Translations under genes and position numbers: made by a program | The notes under the pieces: generated by a model | What the model was told of the DNA's origin: nothing | Database searches by the model: none | What the model saw: the letters and a program-made list of their open reading frames with translations, nothing else | In this document: positions 40,841 to 51,208 of the stretch, in pieces | How the letters are laid out: each line of letters opens with the position of its first letter | Position numbering within the stretch: the first letter of the stretch is position 1 | From: Asparagopsis taxiformis | Lineage: Eukaryota; Rhodophyta; Florideophyceae; Bonnemaisoniales; Bonnemaisoniaceae | Direction: 5' to 3' | Length of the DNA stretch: 64,000 bases | NCBI GenBank assembly: GCA_030407315.1 | Contig: JALQPE010000598.1 | Coordinates: 1 to 64,000, forward strand

Positions 40841-42658
40841 ATGCCTATCCTCCTGCTAGATTCAAGTCTCAGCCAGTCTAACGAAAGCATGACCGCAACT
40901 CATCTCGTTGAGAAGATATTTCCCCATGTCCTTGTTTTTTCATTGCTCCCTCTTGTTGTATTTTCTTACATGATAGCCGGCTATTATGTTCTCCTCGCCC
41001 CAGGGAAGCTGTACAATGCTCTCGTCAGTGAAGACTGGCAATTGTTTCGTTCCGAAATTTTTAAGTACATCGCTGTTACTACCTCAGCGGTCATTGTAAA
41101 AGTGATGCGCGGAGTTTTGCGCGAATCGAGCAGTAACTTATTCCGTCACAGACTTGCGAATGCTCTGCACGTGCGATACTTTGGGCCCTTTGGCGATAGA
41201 GTTGGGTATGGGGCATCGCCATACTATAAATTGGCATCCGAACAAACGGTTGACAATCCAGATCAGAGAATTGTTGCCGACTCACGTTCGTTTTCATCGT
41301 CTCTGTTTGATATCATCGCTGGCGGCCCGTCTGAGGGTCGGGACTCTGGAGGACTGCTGGAAGCATCTGCATCTCTGCTGTGGTATTCATATACAACGTG
41401 GATGCGAACGGGATGGTACGGCGTTGTTGTGGCATATCTATGGTCTACTCTAGTTGCGTCTATATCTGTATTCGCAATTAATCGTACCTCTCCCGCCGTT
41501 TTTCGACAAGAAAAACTGGAGGCAGACTTTCGTTATGCACACACTGAACTGCGTCGGAGGGCGGAGCAAGTGGCGTTCTTAAGAGGCGCGTCGTTTGAAC
41601 ACCACAATTTATCAGTTGCATTGGGTCGCGCTGTTTCCAACCAATGGATCGTAATTTCAAGGCATATAGCTCTCAATGTGGTGCAGTATGGCTTTGGATA
41701 TTACATCTCGCTACTGATGTATCTAACACTTGCTATCGCCATACGCAGTAATATTTTCGAATCTACCAGTTCATTTACATCCGACATGACACCCGGCGAG
41801 AAGGCTCAATGGATTTCTCAAACCGGCAGCATCTTCTTGCAACTTTTGTATTCCTTTACCATGATTGTTCAGCTATCAACTTCGATCTCAGCGTTTGTAG
41901 CCAGTTCAGACCGACTTGCAACCTTAGTCACAGCTCTAGACACCATCACGGGCGCACCAGTCAACAATTCTAATTCAGATATGGAACCATTGCTTCCGTC
42001 GCGTGACCTGTCACAAAATGTGAGCTATGGAGAGGTCTCCGAAGGCATCATTGTTGATGATGTGTGCATTTTCCCGACTGGAGATGTTAAAATCGGACCA
42101 GTTTCGTTCTCCGTTGCAAAAGGGCAGTGGGTGCTATTAGATGGGCACAGTGGATCCGGCAAGTCCAGCGTCATCCGAGTGCTCCGTGGACTTTGGAGAC
42201 CGGCATCTGGACACGTGCAACTACCAGCAGATGAAAAGGCAGTCATGTTCGTTCCACAGGTTCCGTACATCCCAGCTGTGACTTGCAGCCTGAGAGATCT
42301 AGTCATTTACCCACAAACATGTAACCAGTCTCCGGAAGAAACAGAAAAAGTGACAGTAGCCTTGAGTGCAGTCGGCTGGAAAAGGGGAGCAGTTGATGTT
42401 TTAGATGTTGAAAAAAACTGGTCGGGATGTTTGAGCCCTGGAGAGGCTCAATTAATTGCTGCGGCACGAGTACTGGTCCAGAAGCCAGCGTATGCGGTGT
42501 TGGATGAACCAACTTCTGCGCTCGACGCGGAAAACGAACGAAGCATTTTCATCGCGCTTCGAGAAGCGGGTATTTCCGGGCTCACAGTCGGCCATCGAGA
42601 ATCGCTGCACGAAATGCATGACGCTGTGATCTCGCTCAAGCATCCCCGAGACGAATAG
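40841..42658 (+). CDS. ABCD-type half transporter (ABCD4/YddA-like)
   Basis: 605 residues from ATG 40841. The N-terminal half has about six spans and the subfamily-D marker DNPDQRIVAD plus the EAA-like loop EADFRYAHTELRRRAEQVAF. The C-terminal ATPase has Walker A GHSGSGKSS, signature LSPGEAQLIAAARVL (LSPGE rather than LSGGE, as in ABCD4 and bacterial YddA), Walker B YAVLDEPTSALD and the switch His GLTVGHRES. It should work as a dimer. ABCD4 moves cobalamin from lysosomes; other members carry acyl-CoA into peroxisomes. The substrate here is unknown. No introns. Confidence 0.88.
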   Translation: MPILLLDSSLSQSNESMTATHLVEKIFPHVLVFSLLPLVVFSYMIAGYYVLLAPGKLYNALVSEDWQLFRSEIFKYIAVTTSAVIVKVMRGVLRESSSNLFRHRLANALHVRYFGPFGDRVGYGASPYYKLASEQTVDNPDQRIVADSRSFSSSLFDIIAGGPSEGRDSGGLLEASASLLWYSYTTWMRTGWYGVVVAYLWSTLVASISVFAINRTSPAVFRQEKLEADFRYAHTELRRRAEQVAFLRGASFEHHNLSVALGRAVSNQWIVISRHIALNVVQYGFGYYISLLMYLTLAIAIRSNIFESTSSFTSDMTPGEKAQWISQTGSIFLQLLYSFTMIVQLSTSISAFVASSDRLATLVTALDTITGAPVNNSNSDMEPLLPSRDLSQNVSYGEVSEGIIVDDVCIFPTGDVKIGPVSFSVAKGQWVLLDGHSGSGKSSVIRVLRGLWRPASGHVQLPADEKAVMFVPQVPYIPAVTCSLRDLVIYPQTCNQSPEETEKVTVALSAVGWKRGAVDVLDVEKNWSGCLSPGEAQLIAAARVLVQKPAYAVLDEPTSALDAENERSIFIALREAGISGLTVGHRESLHEMHDAVISLKHPRDE

Positions 42659-42779
42659 CAGCGGTGGTTGCGCTTAATTGGTATCGCTGCAAGCACTGTA
42701 CATGTTTTACACAGATCTAAATGTTAATGACGTCCGGAAGAAGCGCCAGTAGCAACAATCCGAGGCAATGCCATAAATT

Positions 42780-43358
42780 CTATGCCGACGCAACACCTGA
42801 CTGCGATTCATTCTGTTTACCCACTTCAACTGCGTTCTCGACAGGTTGCGATGCAGTGTCGGACTGTTGTGTTTTGCTGGTATCTACGGAGAATGGATCC
42901 TCGTCATCGTCATCAAGATTGTATTCGTCAGGATGCTCGGCCATACACCCTTGCATGCCTGTAAACTGGTCCATACAATCCATTCCCTTTGGCTCCGTAT
43001 CTGACTCCAGAAAACATCTGTAGGCTGCAATAAATGCATCGCCGCAAGAGCCATCCTTCATGGCTGCAATACAGGGACAATTGAGCGCCTCCTCTACCAT
43101 TTCCTCCTTCGTTAGCGTTCGCTCCGGTTCTGATGGAGAATCATTTTCTGGCAGCTCGGAATTTTCCGATTCTGATGTTGCGACGGACGTCTGCTGCACT
43201 GCATTGGACAATGCTTCAAGGTCTGCACGCTCCTCTGCTGATTCCTTGCTGTCAGTAATCGCACCTTCTGCGGCAGATGCGGCGAAAACCTCTGCCTCAT
43301 TCTGCGTATCGACACTGGTCGAATTGGATTCTTGTGTGCGTTGCGATGCGTTTTCCAT
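42780..43358 (-). CDS. MIA40: Mia40/CHCHD4 intermembrane-space import oxidoreductase
   Basis: 192 residues from ATG 43358. The redox CPC motif lies in EEALNCPCIAAMKDGSCG. It is followed by a twin CX9C helix-loop-helix: CGDAFIAAYRC and CMDQFTGMQGC. Mia40 oxidises and traps small Cys proteins imported into the mitochondrial intermembrane space, with Erv1 recycling it. About 90 residues of acidic, Ser-rich sequence precede the core and an acidic tail follows. There is no N-terminal membrane anchor, so it resembles the soluble metazoan/plant type. No introns. Confidence 0.9.
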   Translation of the reverse strand: MENASQRTQESNSTSVDTQNEAEVFAASAAEGAITDSKESAEERADLEALSNAVQQTSVATSESENSELPENDSPSEPERTLTKEEMVEEALNCPCIAAMKDGSCGDAFIAAYRCFLESDTEPKGMDCMDQFTGMQGCMAEHPDEYNLDDDDEDPFSVDTSKTQQSDTASQPVENAVEVGKQNESQSGVASA

Positions 43359-43827
43359 GTTGGCCGATTACCTGTCTGCTTCGCGTATGTTGTGTGAAAT
43401 TGAGTTGAGTCGGGAAATTGGAAGAATCGAGAAAAAGCGCTCAATGACGTAGGAAAGCTAATGGACGATTAAGGACGTCGTCGACAATGAATATCCTTTT
43501 CGAGAGCAGCGAGCGGGCGCTCATAGTCACCAACGATTTCTCAATGTAATCCCCAATTGCCAATCAGAATTCCTAGAATGTAAATGCTAAATCTAGATTA
43601 GCTGGGTGGATCCGGATTTCATGCCAATCTCAGAACGCTTCTCTTGTATGAACAGATACCAAAATATCTCGTGCCAATCAGCGGATCGATATTCGTCCTG
43701 TCGAGCATTGCCAGACCGACGGCATCCTCATCAGTACCGCGCGAAAACTATTCTCAGAGTATTTCTGGGTGCTCAACTGGAGGACAAGCGATTCCTTCTT
43801 CATCATCAATCCATTTCAGCTGGCAGC
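43359..43827. other. Divergent intergenic, Mia40 / chorismate synthase
   Basis: No separate gene. The chorismate synthase frame is already open from 43606, with an earlier ATG at 43621. Confidence 0.4.
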
Positions 43828-45132
43828 ATGGAGGCATTTCTCAACTCGTGCAATGCCAGCTCTTTCACGACCAATTTTGCTCGTAATGCACAGCTCACAC
43901 CCTCAACAGGTATCGCTCTTCAACCGCGTCGTCCCCGTCAGCGAAACAACACACGCATGGGACTAGGAAACTCGTTTGGACGCGTATTCCGCATCAGTAC
44001 ATGGGGTGAAAGTCATGGAGGGGGCGTTGGTGTAACAATTGACGGATGTCCACCCCGTCTCCAGATCGACCGTACCGACATTCAGGTCGAACTCGATAGA
44101 CGTCGACCTGGTCAAAGTCGTATTGTCACGCCGAGAAACGAACCGGATGCCGTTGAGATTCTATCTGGCGTTGTGGATGGTGTCACAATCGGTACACCCA
44201 TCGCGATGCTTGTTAGAAATAAGGACCATCGAAGCAAAGATTATGACACTATGGCGGTTGCGTATCGCCCATCGCATGCAGATGCTGCCTATGATGCAAA
44301 GTATGGAATTCGAGCAGTAGCTGGTGGTGGTCGATCCAGCGCACGAGAAACTATTGGTCGTGTTGCCGCGGGTGCAATCGCAAAGAAGATTCTAAAGGAT
44401 TATGCTGGTGTCGATGTCATTGGCTACGTGAAAAAAGTTCGAGATATAGAAGCACCAGAGGTTGACCCAATGACTGTTACTATGGAACAAGTTGAGGCCA
44501 ATATGATCCGATGTCCAGACCCAGAGAGCGCTGAGAAGATGATCGCATATGTGGACGAGGTTCGAAAAACTGGTAACAGCGTCGGAGGTGTTGTGGAAGT
44601 AATTGCACGCAATGTTCCATCTGGATTAGGCTCGCCAGTTTTCGATAAACTCGAGGCCGATCTGGCAAAGGCATGTATGAGTCTTCCAGCGTCAAAAGGT
44701 TTCGAGATTGGGAGTGGTTTCGAGGGCACGCTTTTGACGGGAATTGAGCATAATGACCCCTTCTACATAGATGAGGATGGAAGGACGCGGACAGAATCTA
44801 ACCGAAGTGGAGGCATTCAAGGAGGTATCAGCAATGGAGAACCCATTGTAATCCGTGTCGCGTTCAAACCGACTAGCACCATCGGGAAGATTCAGAAGAC
44901 TGTTACTCGCGGGGGAGACGATGCTGAACTTCGTGGAAAGGGAAGACACGACCCCTGTGTCTTGCCTCGGGCCGTGCCGATGGTTGAGTCGATGGTGGCA
45001 CTTGTGCTAGCTGATCATCTCATGCAACAACTGGCACAGTGCAATGTGTTCCCATTGAATGAAGCGGATGCTCCAAATCCGCTAGGTCCCAAGCCTGTCC
45101 CGGGATCAATCATGTCTGCTCAGAATCTGTAG
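43828..45132 (+). CDS. CS: Chorismate synthase, plastid precursor
   Basis: Last step of the shikimate pathway: EPSP to chorismate, needing reduced FMN. ATG 43828 gives 434 residues with a Ser/Asn/Arg-rich transit peptide before the conserved [20 protein letters not shown] start. ATG 43621 would add 69 residues. All three family signatures are visible: [35 protein letters not shown] and [16 protein letters not shown]. The end, [14 protein letters not shown], is also typical. Full length, no introns, plastid location expected. Confidence 0.95.
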   Translation: MEAFLNSCNASSFTTNFARNAQLTPSTGIALQPRRPRQRNNTRMGLGNSFGRVFRISTWGESHGGGVGVTIDGCPPRLQIDRTDIQVELDRRRPGQSRIVTPRNEPDAVEILSGVVDGVTIGTPIAMLVRNKDHRSKDYDTMAVAYRPSHADAAYDAKYGIRAVAGGGRSSARETIGRVAAGAIAKKILKDYAGVDVIGYVKKVRDIEAPEVDPMTVTMEQVEANMIRCPDPESAEKMIAYVDEVRKTGNSVGGVVEVIARNVPSGLGSPVFDKLEADLAKACMSLPASKGFEIGSGFEGTLLTGIEHNDPFYIDEDGRTRTESNRSGGIQGGISNGEPIVIRVAFKPTSTIGKIQKTVTRGGDDAELRGKGRHDPCVLPRAVPMVESMVALVLADHLMQQLAQCNVFPLNEADAPNPLGPKPVPGSIMSAQNL

Positions 45133-45232
45133 CTCCGTCGTTGATCGATTTGCACAAACTTAGTCTGAACTAGTCACGAATGAAATTTCTGCTATCATCA
45201 CCAAAATGAGGAGAATACACTAATGAGAAAGC

Positions 45233-45415
45233 TTACCTGTGCGTAAATGTCACCTGTAAAGTCCAAGAGGGATGAACGCGGTGAATTGCCAAGTTGATCC
45301 CGTTCAATCTGACTTGAGACTCGAAGTACGGCAATGTGGGAGCACTCTTCAGTACCCCTGGGTAGCCTCGATGCAGTAGCTGGGCACAGATGAAGTTCCA
45401 GTTATCTGTGGCCAT
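45233..45415 (-). CDS. Short ORF, unrecognised; may be first exon of an antisense gene
   Basis: 60 residues from ATG 45415, compositionally protein-like (WNFICAQLLHRGYPGVLKS, LPYFESQVRLNGINLAIHRV). The frame ends in CACAG followed by GTAAGC at about 45238-45233, a good splice donor, so the true exon could end there and continue to the left, overlapping the 3' end of chorismate synthase in antisense. No downstream exon was identified. Weakly supported. Confidence 0.22.
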   Translation of the reverse strand: MATDNWNFICAQLLHRGYPGVLKSAPTLPYFESQVRLNGINLAIHRVHPSWTLQVTFTHR

Positions 45416-45615
45416 TTTAGACTGAATTTTTTTCAGATTTTTCACCCCCACCCCAGTGCGGTACGAGCAGCTCGACTTGGTAAAATTATCGAACGTCCGC
45501 ATATACCTATATGTACACAGCTGCATACTGATTACGCCGCCGCCATCACTAAACTGCCGTCGCAACCAATTTTGAATTGCACGTCCACTTACCTTGGGCA
45601 GCCGTACATAGTGCA

Positions 45616-46140
45616 ATGGCAAGTAAAGGTAGGCCGACCGGGCGCAGTACCCTGAGCGATAGACTGAAGGGAATGCGGTTTATGAATCGACGAGACGAAG
45701 CGTCAATACGAGAAGAGTTTCTCAAGCAACAGAAGGAAAGAGAACGCGAATCGCACTGGACAGTTGAGAAAAAGGCCGGAACTGAAGGATACACCGGTCC
45801 CCTTGTTGTAATTGAAGAAGGTGTATCTGACAATCCTATGAATGGAAGAATGGGGCGCCAATCGTTCGGCAATTTCAACCCTATCCTCGAGAAACAAAGT
45901 AGGGTTACAAAGCCCGACAATGCCACTGCGAATCCTCCAAATGAGAAAATGGAGCCCGGAGAAATTGAAGATGTGCCAACGACAAGGGAGAAGCCAAAGC
46001 AGAAGGAGAGGAAAAAACCGACTAAAGCTATCGATGGGTTACGCAAAATCGCTCGTGCCGGTATCGCAAAGAAGGATGCGCAATCACGTGATCGCCAGTG
46101 GAAGAATAAGCACTCGAAACGCGATCGAGGACGAAGATGA
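45616..46140 (+). CDS. M-phase phosphoprotein 6 (MPP6)-like exosome cofactor
   Basis: 174 residues from ATG 45616. The N-terminal block LSDRLKGMRFMNRRDE, a conserved W in SHWTVEK, and the GRQSFGNFNPILEK block are the three signatures of MPP6. The rest is highly basic and Lys-rich. MPP6 binds the nuclear RNA exosome (Rrp6/Mtr4) and RNA, helping 5.8S rRNA maturation. Length and composition fit the family. No introns. Confidence 0.75.
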   Translation: MASKGRPTGRSTLSDRLKGMRFMNRRDEASIREEFLKQQKERERESHWTVEKKAGTEGYTGPLVVIEEGVSDNPMNGRMGRQSFGNFNPILEKQSRVTKPDNATANPPNEKMEPGEIEDVPTTREKPKQKERKKPTKAIDGLRKIARAGIAKKDAQSRDRQWKNKHSKRDRGRR

Positions 46141-46741
46141 AAACGCGCATTGCCGGGGACAATTCAGACTTGCTTACTCTCATCTCTAACTTGACTGTAA
46201 TGGGAAACTAGCACATGGCATCACCGAGAGGCTTGTTGCGAGGTTGATGCGATAGATTGTTGAATGTCAGTACCGCGACAGGAACAAACAGTCAAGCGCT
46301 GTCTTTCCCGATATTCACCAGCGCCGCATTGTCATCGCTTAGATGTGCTGGTGATGATTATAGTACAACATTTGTAGATTCCCCTGTCTTGTGCGATTGT
46401 ATCGTTTCTGGTTATTATGGTATACTTGTTTCTAGGTTCCATCACAAGTGCTGATTGGAACACCGAACATCAGCACCAGCGCTTCCGACATCGGACAGAT
46501 GTTGTGACTGGTTCAGTGGACTCAAACAGTCCTAAGCACACTGGGTTTAGTTTTCGGCTGGTATTCTCCTTTCCGCACGGCCGACCTTCAGCGTACAGAC
46601 TTCCCAACAGTATGTTCACAGACAGGAGATGAGAGTTACCAGAGTGCTTCAGCAAACGACTAACATTTGCATGCCACAAACTTTACTAGGGAATGAAACA
46701 AATTTCCCTCATAAACTCAACCTTCTAATGAAAGAGATTTC
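46141..46741. other. Intergenic between convergent genes, no gene seen
   Basis: 601 bp between MPP6 and SHMT stop codons; only short chance frames. Confidence 0.45.
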
Positions 46742-48166
46742 CTAAAGCAAACCACCAGGCATAGGGAACGCCTTGGAAAATTCATCGACTTCCTTGCGAA
46801 GAGCCATAACCTCCTCATTGTTCTGTGCTGCAGGCAAGAAGTCCTTTAGCTTCTTCCCGACATCGTCCTGAATGCGGAGGGCAATTTTCACAGCACGGTC
46901 GAGGAAGTCAGCTACAATGACGAAGTCCGACTCGACCAATCCCCTCGACGTCATGGCAGGTGTTCCAACACGCACGCCTCCAGGATTTAGTCCAGACGTA
47001 TCACCTGCAACGGCATTCTTATTGAGGGTGATATGCGCCAAATCACAAATCTTTTCAACAAAGGAGCCAGTAACGCCATTTGGTCTCAAGTCCCACAACA
47101 CGAGATGATTATCAGTGCCATCTGTGATGAGCTTGTAATCCCTCTTCATGAGTTCAGCAGCCAGTGCCCTTGCATTTGCACGCACCTGCTTGATGTACAA
47201 TTTGAACTCAGGTGTCATAGCTTCCTTCAATGCTACTGCTAACGCGCCGATGTTGTTGTTATGCGGACCACCCTGACACCCGGGGAACACGGCCATATTT
47301 ACCTTTGATTGCCATAGGTACTTTTCGCCCGTTGGGTTTCCATCTGCGTCGAGAATGTCTCCTCGGCGGAAGAAAATGAGACCTGAACGGGGTCCACGGA
47401 GACTCTTATGAGTTGTTGAGGTCACAAAATCGCAAAACAAGAACGGGTTTGCAGCCTCGCCGGCAGCAACAAGTCCAGAAATATGTGCCATGTCGCACAA
47501 CAAGAGGCAGCCACACTTATCTGCAATTTTCCGAAGCCTTGCAAAATCGAAATCTCGCGGATAAGCACTGGCTCCGCAGATCAAAAGCTTGGGCCTGTAC
47601 AACAAAGCCTGTTCCTCCAGCTTGTCGTAGTCGATATAGCCGGTCTGTTGATCGACCCGGTATGGAAGCGACTCGAAGTAAACACTAGTAGCAGAGATCT
47701 TCTTCTTGGGCGTGTAGAAGCCATGCGTCAGATGTCCTCCAGACGGAAGGTCGAGCCCCATGATTCGGTCGTGGGGGTTGAGAATGCCAGTGTAAAGTGC
47801 AAAATTAGCTGTCGATCCCGAATAAGGTTGCACATTGACACCCCAGTTGGAATCATCGAGTCCAAAGCACTGGAGGGCGCGCTTTTGCACGAGACTTTCA
47901 ATCTCGTCGATGACCTCGTTACCACCGTAGAATCGGGCACCCGGCAAACCCTCGGAATACTTATTGGTGAGGGACGAACCAAGTACCTGCATGACGGCGC
48001 GAGAGGTGAAGTTTTCGCTGGCGATTAATTCAATACCGGCGAATTGACGTTCCTTCTCGCGTAGAAGCAGCTCGTGCATTTCAGGATCGACGTTTTCGAT
48101 GGTGCGATTCCCCGGGAACGATGCAAACTCGTCTGAGTAGCATCCGTCTACGTAACATTCTGCCAT
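46742..48166 (-). CDS. SHMT: Serine hydroxymethyltransferase, cytosolic type
   Basis: 474 residues from ATG 48166. PLP enzyme interconverting serine plus tetrahydrofolate with glycine plus methylene-tetrahydrofolate. Conserved blocks: [59 protein letters not shown] and the PLP-lysine loop [14 protein letters not shown] (Lys 254). Full family length. No obvious plastid or mitochondrial extension precedes the core, so the cytosol is likely. No introns. Confidence 0.96.
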   Translation of the reverse strand: MAECYVDGCYSDEFASFPGNRTIENVDPEMHELLLREKERQFAGIELIASENFTSRAVMQVLGSSLTNKYSEGLPGARFYGGNEVIDEIESLVQKRALQCFGLDDSNWGVNVQPYSGSTANFALYTGILNPHDRIMGLDLPSGGHLTHGFYTPKKKISATSVYFESLPYRVDQQTGYIDYDKLEEQALLYRPKLLICGASAYPRDFDFARLRKIADKCGCLLLCDMAHISGLVAAGEAANPFLFCDFVTSTTHKSLRGPRSGLIFFRRGDILDADGNPTGEKYLWQSKVNMAVFPGCQGGPHNNNIGALAVALKEAMTPEFKLYIKQVRANARALAAELMKRDYKLITDGTDNHLVLWDLRPNGVTGSFVEKICDLAHITLNKNAVAGDTSGLNPGGVRVGTPAMTSRGLVESDFVIVADFLDRAVKIALRIQDDVGKKLKDFLPAAQNNEEVMALRKEVDEFSKAFPMPGGLL

Positions 48167-48784
48167 GATGCGTGTTTTCGAGTGTCTGAGTTGCGGATTT
48201 GCTCGGGGAGGTTGATACCTATTGTGGTCCAGAAAGATGGGAGGTGCTTGGAGAGAAGCGTTGGCCGAGGAGATATGTTGACCGTTTAATTTGTCGGGAA
48301 TTGTGAAAAGTTTTGAAATATTTTTTCAAAAGAATTGAGGAGTATGTGCCGTGATGATGAAGAGTTCATTGCATGTCGGTTGCAAGAGGATGGATGGATC
48401 AAATGAAAGACATTTGCATTGATTCTGTTTCGTGCGGACACGACAGCAGACACGGATAGCTACTGTCGAAAAATCTGAGCATCAAATTCGAGTGGCGGCT
48501 GCTGCCAATGCGCCGTGAGCATCTTTCCCGTTTGATTGGACGATCGTGCAGAATCTACAACACGTGTCTCTGCCAGTCATTCGCATGTCCACTCTGGCCT
48601 CTCGCTCTCTCTCCCCTGTTTCCTCCCCGTTCCTGCTCCATCATCTTTGATGAAACGTAAAATTACGCCTAATGCAACAACCGCCGTCACGCTGCATTAC
48701 CACCACTGAAATCACTGTATAAAAGCATGCACTTCTCTCGGTGGAAATGGACCGACTCGTTTCCCACATCATCCCATCTTCACC
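48167..48784. other. Divergent intergenic, SHMT / cystinosin-like
   Basis: 618 bp with both promoters; see the TATA box at 48718. Confidence 0.45.
48718..48724 (+). promoter_or_regulatory. TATA box of the first cystinosin-like gene
   Basis: TATAAAA, 67 bp upstream of ATG 48785. Confidence 0.5.
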
Positions 48785-49666
48785 ATGTACGTCTCAACTT
48801 TGCTCGTGGCCAAAACAGAGAGCCTTGCCGGCTGGCTGTACTTTGCCTGCTGGAGCCTCAGCTTCTATCCACAGATTTACCTCAATTACAACCGAAAAAC
48901 GATTGAGGGGCTGAGCTTCGACTACATCGCCATCAACGTTCTTGGCTTTGCCGCCTATTCCATCTACACCTTTCTGCTGTACGCCGTACCAGAAGTGAAC
49001 GAGGCGTTTGGCTCAAGTCCGCCTGAGATCGATCTGTCGGATCTGTTCTTCGCGCTGCACGGACTGCTCTGCACGCTGGTCATCGTGGTACAATGCACCA
49101 TCTACCCACGTAACGGTGGTAAGGTGCGCTGTCATGTGGCCTCCATGTGCATGACGTTGGGCACACTGATTGTGTTCGGCCCGTTGGCAGCCAGTTTTGA
49201 TGCAATTGACTGGAAGTCTTATGTCAATTTCTGCGGCTCCATCAAATTCTTCAGCTCATTTTCCAAGAATTTGCCGCAGGTTTTGCTCAATTGCTCGAGA
49301 CAGTCGACAGACGGTTTCAGTTTCAATGGTATCGCCATTCACTTCATTGGCGCCGTATTCAGCCTGTTGCAACAGGCGCTACAGGCGTATCTGCAGAACA
49401 GCTTTGCGCCTTTTACGTCAAACTTGCCCAAGACTTGTCTGGCAATGGAAGCCATTATGTTTGATGTGATCTTCACTTGGCAGCATATCAAGTGGTACGA
49501 CCCGCACAAAGTGCTTTTCAAGCAAGCTCGCGCGGCTGAATTCGATGGGGCGGATGCATTGGTACTGGACATTTATCCAAATGAGCATCAACCGTTGATA
49601 GCCATTCCAGTTGATCAGATAATTTATTCGGCAGCCTCTGTCGCGTCAGCTGATTCGAACGTATGA
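48785..49666 (+). CDS. Cystinosin-like PQ-loop transporter (copy 1)
   Basis: 293 residues from ATG 48785, about seven membrane spans. The first PQ-loop is GWLYFACWSLSFYPQIYLN with GLSFDYIAINVLGF after it. The second is SSFSKNLPQVLLNCSRQST followed by GFSFNGIAIHFIGAVFS. This is the cystinosin layout (H+-coupled cystine export from lysosome/vacuole). It is clearly related to copies 2 and 3 at 52.9 and 56.7 kb but the most divergent of the three. The C-terminal tail is acidic/Asp-rich and has no GYDQL-type signal. Substrate not proven. No introns. Confidence 0.85.
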   Translation: MYVSTLLVAKTESLAGWLYFACWSLSFYPQIYLNYNRKTIEGLSFDYIAINVLGFAAYSIYTFLLYAVPEVNEAFGSSPPEIDLSDLFFALHGLLCTLVIVVQCTIYPRNGGKVRCHVASMCMTLGTLIVFGPLAASFDAIDWKSYVNFCGSIKFFSSFSKNLPQVLLNCSRQSTDGFSFNGIAIHFIGAVFSLLQQALQAYLQNSFAPFTSNLPKTCLAMEAIMFDVIFTWQHIKWYDPHKVLFKQARAAEFDGADALVLDIYPNEHQPLIAIPVDQIIYSAASVASADSNV

Positions 49667-49938
49667 CGCACATGTTCGCACATGTACAACACAATTTTAA
49701 ACCAGGGGGAAACTAATGTACATAGTACTATAACTAAACAACTTGAGCAACCAACCCATTGTTTCACATCGCCGACGGACAGATTACATTCTAATCATAG
49801 CTATACGCGCGGACGAAACGAGGGTTGTCGGATGCTAAGAGTTGTGGTAGTAAAGGATGGCGGACACGTCAGACAAGCAATACAAGGTAGTATGAGCACA
49901 CATGGCCCTTTAAAAAATATTGAAATTTGGAGGTCACG

Positions 49939-50817
49939 TCAGCGCGACTTGGACGTGCGGTCATTCCACGCCAGCGGCCAGTCAAGTGCCGAGACGGTGA
50001 CTTGGAAGCGGGGCAACGACGACGGCGGCGCTGACGTCGTGCTCCAGTGATAGTGACCGACGTTTGCCGAACAGCGCGGACAACGCAGCTTTGCGAGCGT
50101 ACGTTGCGTCTGCGAGTGCATCCATCTGATTGGGAGGACGCTCACCACGCCGCGATGGCTGTCAATGACATGGCCGCGTGCCAACAACGGCTGTCCACAT
50201 CGGCGGCATCTGGCCGCATGTACCGTGTCGATTTCCGCAAAATAATCTGCAATTTCATCGTAATTATAGCGCGGCAACTGGCGCCAATCGTTCTGCGCAC
50301 AGCGCAATATCTCGTCGGCGAGTTGTCTCCCCGTCGCGAGCGTGCAGTCGCCAAATTTGAAAATGTTTGGCGCGTGCACACCACAACTTGCAAACGCCGC
50401 CAGCTGGCGTAGAAAGGAGGATGACGGACTCGCTGGTGTGTATTTTCGTCTGACATACTCGAGCGCTTGCGAGACGGCGCTTCCCGCCGCTTCGCTCCAT
50501 AGTAGATAGGCAACGACGGTGGCTACACTGCGTGACGTGCCGTGGAAGCAGTGCACGAGCACCCCGCGTGCCGCGTGCTGCGCGATGAACGGCAGCGACT
50601 GGTGTAGAGTGCTGAGCAGACTGGCGGTTGCGCTGTCGTCTATGGGAATGAATAGATGGTGGATATTGGGTGGTAGCGATTGTAGATTGACGTATGAAGA
50701 GAGGGGAGGCGTTAGCAGAGAGAGAATGGCCGAAATTGGTGGCGTGTTGGTTTCAATTGTGTGCTCGACTGCATCTATGTCACCGATGTAGATGCCGTGT
50801 CCGATTGCAATTGCCAT
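49939..50817 (-). CDS. Dual-specificity phosphatase of DUSP12/YVH1 type
   Basis: 292 residues from ATG 50817 (frame open further up to 50946). The phosphatase domain begins GIYIGDIDAVE and holds the active site VHCFHGTSRSVATVVAYLLW (HCx5RS form with Cys and Arg). The C-terminal third has paired Cys motifs CRRCGQPL and CPRCSANVGHYHW, the zinc-binding region of YVH1/DUSP12. YVH1 helps release Mrt4 from pre-60S ribosomes through that domain. No introns. Confidence 0.85.
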   Translation of the reverse strand: MAIAIGHGIYIGDIDAVEHTIETNTPPISAILSLLTPPLSSYVNLQSLPPNIHHLFIPIDDSATASLLSTLHQSLPFIAQHAARGVLVHCFHGTSRSVATVVAYLLWSEAAGSAVSQALEYVRRKYTPASPSSSFLRQLAAFASCGVHAPNIFKFGDCTLATGRQLADEILRCAQNDWRQLPRYNYDEIADYFAEIDTVHAARCRRCGQPLLARGHVIDSHRGVVSVLPIRWMHSQTQRTLAKLRCPRCSANVGHYHWSTTSAPPSSLPRFQVTVSALDWPLAWNDRTSKSR

Positions 50818-51208
50818 TTGTGAATGGGAATGTGTCAAGCAACGCGATCCATCGATAGATTTGTCAACGGCTCGACGGCAACCAATCGACTCAACCTGAA
50901 ATGTTTCTCGTCCCAAAATAGTTGTACTGTTTTGAAAATATTTCATGCTACCTTGGCATAAGCCGGCTTACAGCTTGGATCTCATCATACCAGATTAATC
51001 ATCGGACCATTGTCAAGTTCTCGCACGACGCCAAGCAAATATTTTTCAATTCACAAAGGCAACTTGGTTCACACATTGTCGCTAGCTTATCGCTTGGCCG
51101 ATCCACGCGCGCTCCCAACTCATCCGTCGACATCGCTCTCGCCACCTCCAAACTATGTGTCCTTGGTGCTAACACTCGCATCACATTGCTCGCCTCTCTT
51201 CGCAAAAC
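50818..51208. other. Divergent intergenic, no gene seen
   Basis: 391 bp between the YVH1-like (-) and GT8-like (+) start codons. Confidence 0.5.

Noticed and set aside
43606..43827. N-terminal extension of chorismate synthase from 43606/43621
   Set aside because: The frame is open, but ATG 43828 gives the usual precursor length with a good transit peptide. Kept only as an alternative.
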